Below are positions 15,967 to 24,090 of a stretch of DNA of 37,938 nucleotides, in pieces. The position numbers and the translations under genes are program-made. The notes beneath the pieces are model-generated. The model was not told the DNA's origin. It worked only from the letters and a program-made list of their open reading frames with translations, and did not search any database. The first letter of the stretch is position 1; the number at the start of each line of letters is the position of its first letter. Origin of the DNA: Planctomycetota bacterium (GTDB taxonomy: Bacteria > Planctomycetota > Phycisphaerae > Phycisphaerales > SM1A02); contig JAAELP010000428.1 in NCBI GenBank assembly GCA_024226535.1, positions 1-37,938 of the forward strand. Reading direction: 5' to 3'.

Positions 15967-18453
15967 ATGCCAGTTGCCCGGATGGTCACCGCGATCCTGC
16001 TCGCCGCGAACGCCGCGACGGGTGCGTGGGTGGCCGCTCCGTCGTTTCCCGATCCCGGCGAAGGACGCCTCTGGGCCGCGGGACTCAACCACCAGGGCAC
16101 GCTCTTCGTCATCGGGGGCAGCCCGTTCGGCCCCGGCACCGACACGAACGCCGCGGTCCACGTGCTTGCACCCGGTGGCGGCGCCTGGGAGGAAGGCGCG
16201 TGGCTGGAGAACCCGATCGTCCGGCAGGCCGCCGGCGTCGACGCGCTGGGGCGCATCATCGTCTTCGGCGGCCGCGACGGCCTCGATCCCGAGGGCGATC
16301 TGGGACAGGCGTACGTCTACGAGCTCGACGAGGGCCAGCAGGGGTGGATCTCCCAGCGCACGGAAGCGGCGCCGTTCGACTACGTCGCCGCGGCCACCGA
16401 TGACCAGGGACGCGTGTACTCGATCGGCGGCGGTCCCGGCGCGGGTGCGACACCGGCGGACCCGAACCTCGCGCACGTGGAGCGGTACGTCGCGGCGACC
16501 GACACGTGGGACGTGATCGCACCGATGCTCACGCCCGTTGCCGACGCGACCGCCGTCCACGACGGCCAGGGTCACGTCGTCGTCATCGGCGGGTTCGACC
16601 AGCTCGGCACGACGCGCAGCGCCAACGTCGCCCGGTACGACATCGTCACGAACACGTGGTCGAACGACGCGGTTCCCGATCTGCCCGAGGCTCGCACGGG
16701 CATGCGCGCGGTGCTCGGCGCCGACGATCGCATCTACGTCCTCGGTGGCGTGGCGGGCCCGGTCGGAACCGGCGTCACGCGCAGTACGACGTACGTGCTC
16801 GATCCGGACTCCGGCACCTGGCTCCCGGGACCACCGATGGCGACGCCGCGCTCGGGCTTCGCCGTCGCGCTCGGCGATGACGATCACATCTACGCCATGG
16901 GAGGGATGAACGACACCGGCGGCACCGCGCTCGTCGAGAAGCTCTACACGCCCCCCTGCCCGACCATGCTCGTGAACCCTCAGCCGAAGCAGCCCTGGCA
17001 GGGACAGACCGCGGTCCTGTCCGCCACCGTGGGCGGCGGCACGCCGATCTCCTACCAGTGGCGCGCCGACGGCACGCCGCTGGTGGACGGTCCCGCGCCG
17101 GGCGGGGGCACGATCAGCGGCGCGACCACGAGCTCACTGACGATCACCGCCCCCACCCCGGCCGACGACGCAAGCTACGACCTGGTGGCGACGAACGCGT
17201 GCGGAAGCGTGACGAGCGCGCCCGCCGCGCTCGCGGTACGCGTTCCGCCGACGCTTCCGGCCGCGTGGACGGTGACGAACCTCCATCCCGCCTGGGCGCT
17301 CTCGTCGAGCGCCGGCGGCACGACGGGCTCGACGCAAACCGGCACCGCCCGCATGGACACGCCGGAGTACGACAACATCCAGCGCCCCGTGCTCTGGGAG
17401 GGAACCGCCGCGTCGGCGATCGACCTCACGCCGCCGCTGTCCGCCGGCGGCTCGGCGAGCGCGACGGCCGGAGACTTTCAGGTCGGCTGGTGGTGGTGGC
17501 CGTACCAATGCCAGATCGGCGGACAGTGGTACACGTGCTACTCGAGGCAGGCGTGCGCCTGGTCCGGTACGTCGGGCTCGTACGAGAACCTCCAGTACAG
17601 CGGTTGGGAGTACAGCATCGCCAGCGACACCGACGGCACGATCCACGTCGGCACCATCTCGACCGACGACGCCGTCGGCAACACGTTCGCCCACGCCGGC
17701 TACTGGTCACCGCCGAACTACTCGTTCCACGACATGCATCCGGCCGGCGTGTCCAAGAGCTTCGCCAACGCGATCGACGGGGCGCACCAGTACGGCTCGA
17801 TCCACACGCCGTTCCCGGGCCCGACCACGCACGCCGCGCGGTGGTCGGGGACGGCGGCGAGCTTCGTCGACCTGCACCCGCCGGGAGCATCCCGAAGCTG
17901 GATCACGAGTGCGAACGACGGCCAGCAAGTCGGCATGGCCGAGATCGCCGGCGTGCTCCAGCCGGGCCTGTGGGCCGACGCCGCAACGAGCTTCCAGCCG
18001 ATGACGCCGTCGCTCGCGACGTCCGCCGGCGTGAACACGTGCGCCGGCGGGCTCCAGGCGGGCTCGGCGGTGATCGACTCGGCGGCCCGCGCGGTCGTCT
18101 GGCGCGGATCGCCGGACGACTTCTTCGATCTGCACGCATTCCTGCCCCCGGAGTTCAGCGGGTCGGGGGCATACGGACTCCACGTGGACGAGACGACCGA
18201 CGTCATCACCGTCGTCGGCTTCGGCTACAACGCGACGACCGCCCGGCAGGAGGCGCTCATGTGGCGCAGCGAGCCGGCCTCGGCGTGCCCCGCCGACCTC
18301 GACGGCAGCGGCGACGTAGGCTTCGGCGACATCCTCCAGGTCATCGGCGCGTGGGGACCGTGCGGTACTCCGTGCCCACAGGACCTCAGCGGCAACGGCA
18401 ACGTGGACTTCGCCGACATCCTCGCCGTGATCGGCGCGTGGGGTTCGTGCTGA
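15967..18453 (+). CDS. Exported Kelch / Ig-like / dockerin-tailed protein
   Basis: 828 residues. ATG 15967 is preceded by AAGGAG at 8 nt. Residues 1-22 are a signal peptide. Residues about 28-330 are a Kelch-type beta-propeller with repeated GG motifs followed by aromatic/Trp positions (FVIGG, IVFGG, YSIGGG, VVIGG, YVLGG, YAMGG). Residues about 335-430 form an Ig-like domain (SYQWRADGTPL...ASYDLVATNACG). Residues about 440-770 contain repeats of the type ARWSGTAASFVDLHPPG, reminiscent of HAF repeats of extracellular proteins. The tail at 774-828 is two dockerin-like repeats ending exactly at the final Cys. It is probably a surface protein; the function is unknown. The unusual stretch VGWWWWPYQC lies within the HAF-like region. 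Confidence 0.9.
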   Translation: MPVARMVTAILLAANAATGAWVAAPSFPDPGEGRLWAAGLNHQGTLFVIGGSPFGPGTDTNAAVHVLAPGGGAWEEGAWLENPIVRQAAGVDALGRIIVFGGRDGLDPEGDLGQAYVYELDEGQQGWISQRTEAAPFDYVAAATDDQGRVYSIGGGPGAGATPADPNLAHVERYVAATDTWDVIAPMLTPVADATAVHDGQGHVVVIGGFDQLGTTRSANVARYDIVTNTWSNDAVPDLPEARTGMRAVLGADDRIYVLGGVAGPVGTGVTRSTTYVLDPDSGTWLPGPPMATPRSGFAVALGDDDHIYAMGGMNDTGGTALVEKLYTPPCPTMLVNPQPKQPWQGQTAVLSATVGGGTPISYQWRADGTPLVDGPAPGGGTISGATTSSLTITAPTPADDASYDLVATNACGSVTSAPAALAVRVPPTLPAAWTVTNLHPAWALSSSAGGTTGSTQTGTARMDTPEYDNIQRPVLWEGTAASAIDLTPPLSAGGSASATAGDFQVGWWWWPYQCQIGGQWYTCYSRQACAWSGTSGSYENLQYSGWEYSIASDTDGTIHVGTISTDDAVGNTFAHAGYWSPPNYSFHDMHPAGVSKSFANAIDGAHQYGSIHTPFPGPTTHAARWSGTAASFVDLHPPGASRSWITSANDGQQVGMAEIAGVLQPGLWADAATSFQPMTPSLATSAGVNTCAGGLQAGSAVIDSAARAVVWRGSPDDFFDLHAFLPPEFSGSGAYGLHVDETTDVITVVGFGYNATTARQEALMWRSEPASACPADLDGSGDVGFGDILQVIGAWGPCGTPCPQDLSGNGNVDFADILAVIGAWGSC

Positions 18454-18486
18454 CGGCGCGAGCGCGCCGGGAAAGAAGAGGACGCG

Positions 18487-20716
18487 ATGAGAACGACCCG
18501 ACCCGCAGTCTCGGCATTGGCGATCATGGCGTTCGCCACGGCGCCCGCCGCGGCCGACGTGCTCACGTTCGACGACGAGCAGGCGTATCTCGATGCGCTC
18601 GCGACGCTCGGATACTCGACGCTCGTCGAGGGTTTCGAGGGTGCCGACTGGGATCCCTACCGCACGACGGACCCATTCAACCCCAACAGCGCGCCATCGG
18701 TCACGAGCCAGGACATCACGTGGACCGGCAACGAGGGTCGATGACGACGGCGGTGACGACGATGAGTTCAGTTTCAGAGTCGGCGGCGTGGACCAGATGA
18801 GCGAAGGCAACCTGATCCTCTGGGACGGCGCGCAGTCGTACGATGGCAGCGAGAACGACGACTTCTTCGGCACCGGCTCGGGCATTATCCTCTTCGATCC
18901 CGCCAGCGGACTCGGCAGCGTCACGGAGGCGACGGGGCGCGCGACCGGCCCCTTCCTGCCCACGACGTTCTCCGCGGGCCCCTTCCTGGTCGAGCAGTTC
19001 ACGTTCGCCGACGACGGCCGCCCGTACGTGATCTACCAGTGGACGATCACCAACATCTCCGGCGCGCCCGTGCCTGCGAAGCTCCTCTTCGCCACGGACT
19101 GGGACCTCGGTTTGATGAGCGGCAACAGCTCCGATGAACTCACCGGCTGGGACGACGCGAGGCGACTCGCCTTCCCGCAGGACTCGCCCGCTGCGGGTGA
19201 CAGCTACAACACGGGCGGCGTCGCCCTCATCTCCGGCGTCCTGGACAACTACCGGCTCGGGTTCTGCTGCGAGCTGACCGACCTCGCGTTCCCGATCGAG
19301 GACTACTTCGAGCGGCGCAACGATGGCAACCAGGACGACGACACGGACAACGACAAGGAGGTCGGCGTCTCGGCCGACCTGGGCGAGCTTGCGCCCGGCG
19401 CCTCGGCGTGCGTGGCGTTCGTGCAGGCGGTGGTTGCCGACGACGTCTCCGCCGCCTCGGGGCTGGCGAAGCTGAAGGACGAGATCGACGCCGCAAGGGC
19501 CCTGTACGAGACGATCCCCGACGGATTCAGGTGCGCGGCGGGGCTCAACAACTTCAGTCGCGGCACGTCCACCGAGAAGGGCAGCGTCGTGCACTTCGCC
19601 AAGGTGGACATCCGCTGGGACGATGCCGGGTTCCTCCTCCAGGACACCTTCCTCTCGCTGACGAACGACTACCCGCAGGACGTGCAGGTGCAGCTCTACC
19701 TGGTCAACGGCGATCCGCCGCTGGACGCGGACCCGGCCACGGGTGAGCGGGCGCATCCCGGGTGGAACTGGGTCGACAACGGGCTCACGCTGACCGGCGA
19801 CCAGCCGACGTACTGGTCGGCGCTGTCGGGCCAGCCCGCGGCCGGCGGGCTCTCGCCGTTCACGGCGCTCGACCCCGGGTTCCCGCCGGGCCGACCCGAC
19901 CCGGCGGGAGGCAGGATGCTGCGCGGGTACGTGATCGGCTTCGCCGTGAACGCGGCGAGCAACCCGATCAGCTGGAACCACCTCAAGGGCGAAGGGACGA
20001 TCGTCGACTACGCCGGCGGCGCGAGCTGGGAGTACGGCACCTGGAACTTCGCGTCGGGGATGGAGCGCGGGACCGTTTTGAGCGGCTCGGGCACGTTGAG
20101 CGTGGACGTCCCGAGCATGCTTCTGATGAACTTCCAGGCGGTGGGATCGGGTGTGTTCAGCGGCCCGCGACAAGTGATCTCCGACACCGACCTCACGCTC
20201 GTCCCCTGCGACGCCGACCTGCGCCAGGAGACGGAGGGTCCGGTGACGACGAAGGCGAACTTCAACGTCTGGAACATGAACGAGGTCAAGTTCTCCGGGG
20301 CGCACCCGTGCGTCACCTGCTGGGACCAGACGGTGCCGTCGCAGTACGACCCGCCGAACCACTTCCTGCTCCAGAACCTCCAGACCGACCACGGCAAGGC
20401 GCGGATCGACGGGCTGGCCAGCCAGGTGTGCAACGTTGACTTCGATCCGGGTGACGGCCTTCCACTGGGCGACGATCCGCGCGACGTCGTGAGCGAGGCC
20501 ACTGCCCTGCTCGGCGTGGTCGCGCGGATGCTGACCATCGATGGCGGGGTGGATCGCGCCGCCGCCGGCACGAACCTGGTCGGCATGGGCAGCGCGACGT
20601 GCTTCATCAGCTACGATCGGTCGCCGCCGCCACCGGAGGCCACGATGCCGCGCACACCGGCGGAGTTGATCGACTGGCTGGAGCGGGAACTGCACGGAGT
20701 TCAAGAGGGGGATTGA
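18487..20716 (+). pseudogene. Frameshifted gene for exported protein with shared C-terminal domain (array member 1)
   Basis: The first part, ATG 18487 to TGA 18744 (85 residues), has a Shine-Dalgarno (AAGAGGA), a signal peptide ending near APAAA, and an N-terminal FEGADW region like those of surface proteins. The continuation is one frame over and runs to TGA 20716. Dropping one G from GGG at 18735-18737 joins the parts (...TWTGNE|VDDDGGDDDEF...) into a protein of about 742 residues. The part after 19565 (about 383 residues) is the shared domain starting STEKGS, also found in the next two genes. No slippery heptamer is evident, so programmed frameshifting is unlikely. Either the base is an assembly error or the gene is recently broken. 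No internal start with a signal peptide would rescue the long part. The next gene starts 3 nt after its stop. Confidence 0.8.
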
Positions 20717-20719
20717 CGG

Positions 20720-23700
20720 ATGGCGATTCGGCTCGCGTTCGCCCTGGCAAGCGGGCTCGTGCTATCAGTGCCGGCTCACGCGCAATCGGCGGCGGCATTC
20801 GACGAGCAATCGCGCCGCGGTGACCTGAGCAGCGTGGGCAGCCTGGTCGACCTCGTCTTGACGAAGACGGTCTCCGACGACCGGCCCGACGAGTCGTCGG
20901 AGATCACCTACACGATCACCGTCACCAACGACAGCGCGATTCCCACCACGGGCGTCACGGTCGACGACCTCCTGCCCGACGGCGTGACGTTCACCGGCGT
21001 CGACGCGATCAGCCAGGGCGCCTACGACGGCGCAACGGGGCTCTGGGACGTCGGCGCGTTGGGCAACGGCGCATCGGCGACGCTGGATCTTCGGGCCTAC
21101 GTCCATCCGGGCACCGCGGCCGTGACGGGGACCGGCGACATCATCGACATCTTCGTGAACCCGGGCGGCGGCGGTCTCGACGCGCCCCAGGGCATCCGGT
21201 TCGGTCCCGACGGGGACCTCTTGGTGGCGAGCTTCGTCACCAACGAGGTCCTTCGCTACGACGGTGACACGGGCGCCTTCATCGACGCCTTCGTGTCGGC
21301 CATGAGCGGCGGGCTCGACGCACCGGTCAGCCTGGCGTTCGGCCCCGACGCGAACCTGTACGTGGCGAGTTCGGCGAGCAACGAGGTGCTCCGGTACGAC
21401 GGCACGACGGGCGCGTTCATCGACGCGTTCACCGCGGGCGGCGGCCTCGCGTCGCCCACCGGCCTGACGTTCGGTCCCGACGGCAGCCTGTACGTCTCGA
21501 GCTCGGCGAGCAACGAGGTGCTCCGGTACGACGGCGCGACGGGCACGTTCATCGACGTCTTCGTGACCGCGGGAAGCGGCGGGCTCGACACCCCCCAGGG
21601 CCTGACGTTCGGCTTGCACGGCAACGTGTACGTGGCGAGCTTCGGCAGCGACGAGGTGCTTCGCTACGACGGGTCGGGCACGTTCGTCGACGTCTTCGCC
21701 GCCAGCGCCGGACTGGAAGGGCCGCGCGACGTGGCGTTCGGCGCCGACAGCAACCTGTACGTCCCCAGCTTCTTCACCGCCGCGATCCTCCGCTACGACA
21801 GCGGGTCAGGCGCCTTCATTGATTACTTCGCCGGTGGTTCCGGGATGAACTTCCCCAGCGGCTTCACGTTCGGCCCCGACGGCAACCTGTACGTGGCGCC
21901 GTTGTTCCAGGACAGCGTCTGGCGCTACGTCGGTTTCCTCAACAACGTCGCCGTCGTCTCCGGCGACGACCCGGACCCCGATCTCCTGAGCAATCGGGAC
22001 GAGGCGGGGATCGACGCCCAGGCGGTCACCGGCGCCTGCTGCCTTGGCCCCGAGACATGCTCACCCCTGACCGCCCAATGGTGTGGAACCCTGGGCGGGT
22101 TCTTCTACGGTGACGACGCGTCGTGCGCCGACGACCCCTGCGCTCTCGAGGCCGGCGCATGCTGTCTTCTCGACGGCGCGTGCCTTGTCCTGACCCCGCA
22201 GAACTGCGGGCAGCAAGCCGGGACCTATCAACCGGGCGTGTCGTGCGGCGACGCGGGGTGTCCGTCACCGGCCGCGGGCGGGTGCTGCTTCGACGACACA
22301 TGCGTGGTCCTCGCGCGAACCGATTGCCTCGTCATGAACGGCGTGTACCTCGGCAACACGTTCACGTGCGACGGCGATGCGTGCGACGGCATCGCGGAAT
22401 CGGCGGCGTGCTGCTTCGGGAACGGCGCCTGCGAGATGCGTACGGCGGCGCTGTGTGTCGAGCTCGGGGGCACGCCCGGCGATCCGGGCACCCACTGCGC
22501 GGCGCCGATCTGCCCGCAGCCGGCGGCGCCGACGGGCGGCTGCTGCCTGGCCAGCGGCGGGTGCAGCAGCGGCGTCACCGTCCAGCAGTGCAATGCCGCC
22601 CACGGCCAGTACCAGGGCGACGGCATAGGGTGCGGCGCAGGCTCGGTCTGCGAGCCCTACGGCGCGTGCTGCTTCCTCGATGCGGCGTGCGCGGATCAAC
22701 GCAGCGCCGGGGACTGCCTGGGCGCAGGTGGCTCGTACCAGGGTGACGGGAGTCTCTGCTCGCTCACCGTCTGCCCGCAGCCCGACCGTGCGACGCTCTC
22801 GGAGAAGGGCAGCCTGCTCTTCTTCTCCTCCGTCGAGCTTCGATGGGGTACCGGCCCCGGCCCCGAGCCGAGCTTCGGAGGGCTGCTCCAGGACACGTTC
22901 ATCTCGATCACGAACGACCATGCCGAGGACGTCCGCGTTCTGATGCACTTCATCCACGGCGATCCCCCGCTCGCCGAGGACCCGAGCACCGGCGAACGCG
23001 CGCACACGGGATGGAACTCTGCTGACATCGAGATCACCCTGACCGGCGACCAGCCCACCTACTGGTCGGTGGCTTTCGGCCAGCCCGCCACCGAAGGCAC
23101 CGCGCCGTTCACCATTCTCGATCCCGGTTTCCCGCCCGGGCGTCCGACCAACGACGGGACCGGCGATCGCGTGCTCCGCGGCTACGTCATCATGTGGGCG
23201 GTGAACGACTCCGAGGAGGAGATCAGTTGGAATCACCTCAGCGGGGTCGCCACGATCGTCGACTACCAGCGGGGTGCGGCGTGGGAGTACGCGTCGGTCA
23301 ACCATGCGGTCGTCGACCCGACGATCGCGAACGGTGAGCCGACCGGCACGCCCGGCGCGCTGAACCTCGACGGCGTCGAGTACGCGCAGTCGTACACCCA
23401 GCTGCTCCTGAACTTCCAGCCCCCGGGTTCGCCGGCGTTCAGCGGACCAAGGCAGGTGATCGGCGACACGCTGCTCGCGTTGCACCCCGTTTCCGCCAAC
23501 CTGCAAAACGGGGAGCCGCCCGTCACGACCCGGGCCAACTTCGAGATCTGGAACGCGAACGGGATCAAGTTCTCCGACACGACCCGCTGCATCACGTACT
23601 GGGATCAGGCCCGTCTCGGCCGGTACGACGCGCCGAACGGCTTCCTGCTCCAGCACCTTCAGACCGACCACGGCCGGGCGCGGATCGACGGCCTTGCCAG

Positions 23701-23983
23701 CGCGGCGTGCGACGTCGACGTCGCCCCGGACGACGGCGCGTGCGGAAACCACCCGGGCGACGTGTGCAGCGAAGCCACCCCGCTGCTCGGCGTGAGTGTG
23801 CGGCGGTTGACGTTCGACGGCGGGTTGGACTCCGGCGCGTCCGCGGTGAACGTCCTCGGCGTGGGCCGCGATCCGTCGGCGGTGATCCGGTACGACGTCT
23901 ACGATCCGGGGCACGGATCCGCGTGGCCGTCCACGCCGCGGGAAATGCTCGACTGGCTGGAGCATGAGCTCGGCGTGAGGTGA
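20720..23983 (+). CDS. Exported DUF11-propeller / Cys-rich protein with shared C-terminal domain (array member 2)
   Basis: 1087 residues; ATG 20720 lies 3 nt after the previous stop with a GAGGGGGA ribosome site inside the previous gene, so the two are translationally linked. Residues 1-22 are a signal peptide (PAHAQ). A DUF11 domain starts at 44 (DLVLTKTVSDD) and is interrupted after about 138 by six propeller blades; it resumes at about 405 (NNVAVVSGDDPDPD). Residues 438-690 hold six Cys-rich repeats of about 42 residues, each beginning GACC or GGCC. Residues 692-1087 are the shared C-terminal domain (LSEKGS...LQDTF...GERAHTGWN...TGDQPTYWS...). There is no dockerin-like tail; it ends EMLDWLEHELG. 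Predicted disulfides suggest a stable extracellular protein. The function is unknown. Confidence 0.9.
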   Translation: MAIRLAFALASGLVLSVPAHAQSAAAFDEQSRRGDLSSVGSLVDLVLTKTVSDDRPDESSEITYTITVTNDSAIPTTGVTVDDLLPDGVTFTGVDAISQGAYDGATGLWDVGALGNGASATLDLRAYVHPGTAAVTGTGDIIDIFVNPGGGGLDAPQGIRFGPDGDLLVASFVTNEVLRYDGDTGAFIDAFVSAMSGGLDAPVSLAFGPDANLYVASSASNEVLRYDGTTGAFIDAFTAGGGLASPTGLTFGPDGSLYVSSSASNEVLRYDGATGTFIDVFVTAGSGGLDTPQGLTFGLHGNVYVASFGSDEVLRYDGSGTFVDVFAASAGLEGPRDVAFGADSNLYVPSFFTAAILRYDSGSGAFIDYFAGGSGMNFPSGFTFGPDGNLYVAPLFQDSVWRYVGFLNNVAVVSGDDPDPDLLSNRDEAGIDAQAVTGACCLGPETCSPLTAQWCGTLGGFFYGDDASCADDPCALEAGACCLLDGACLVLTPQNCGQQAGTYQPGVSCGDAGCPSPAAGGCCFDDTCVVLARTDCLVMNGVYLGNTFTCDGDACDGIAESAACCFGNGACEMRTAALCVELGGTPGDPGTHCAAPICPQPAAPTGGCCLASGGCSSGVTVQQCNAAHGQYQGDGIGCGAGSVCEPYGACCFLDAACADQRSAGDCLGAGGSYQGDGSLCSLTVCPQPDRATLSEKGSLLFFSSVELRWGTGPGPEPSFGGLLQDTFISITNDHAEDVRVLMHFIHGDPPLAEDPSTGERAHTGWNSADIEITLTGDQPTYWSVAFGQPATEGTAPFTILDPGFPPGRPTNDGTGDRVLRGYVIMWAVNDSEEEISWNHLSGVATIVDYQRGAAWEYASVNHAVVDPTIANGEPTGTPGALNLDGVEYAQSYTQLLLNFQPPGSPAFSGPRQVIGDTLLALHPVSANLQNGEPPVTTRANFEIWNANGIKFSDTTRCITYWDQARLGRYDAPNGFLLQHLQTDHGRARIDGLASAACDVDVAPDDGACGNHPGDVCSEATPLLGVSVRRLTFDGGLDSGASAVNVLGVGRDPSAVIRYDVYDPGHGSAWPSTPREMLDWLEHELGVR

Positions 23984-24040
23984 ATCCGGGCAAGATGGGT
24001 GGACGTGGCAAGGCGCGGCGCAAACAGAATCGCGATCACC

Positions 24041-24069
24041 TTGACATCCGCGCGACATCGACCAAACTC
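24041..24069 (+). promoter_or_regulatory. Possible promoter upstream of array member 3
   Basis: A perfect -35 hexamer TTGACA (24041-24046) lies in the 107-bp gap before the GTG start at 24091. The matching -10 region at 16-17 bp (CAAACT/AAACTC) is poor, so this may be an alternative-sigma or weak promoter, or chance. Confidence 0.25.
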
Positions 24070-24090
24070 GGGGCAACTGAGGGCTGATCG

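Noticed and set aside
18454..18469. Hairpin CGGCGCG-AG-CGCGCCG after the Kelch gene
   Set aside because: Perfect arms, but the loop is only 2 nt and no T-tract follows; not called a terminator.
18730..18745. Programmed ribosomal frameshift in array member 1
   Set aside because: No X-XXY-YYZ slippery site, no clear stimulatory hairpin, and the paralogs encode the domain in one frame.
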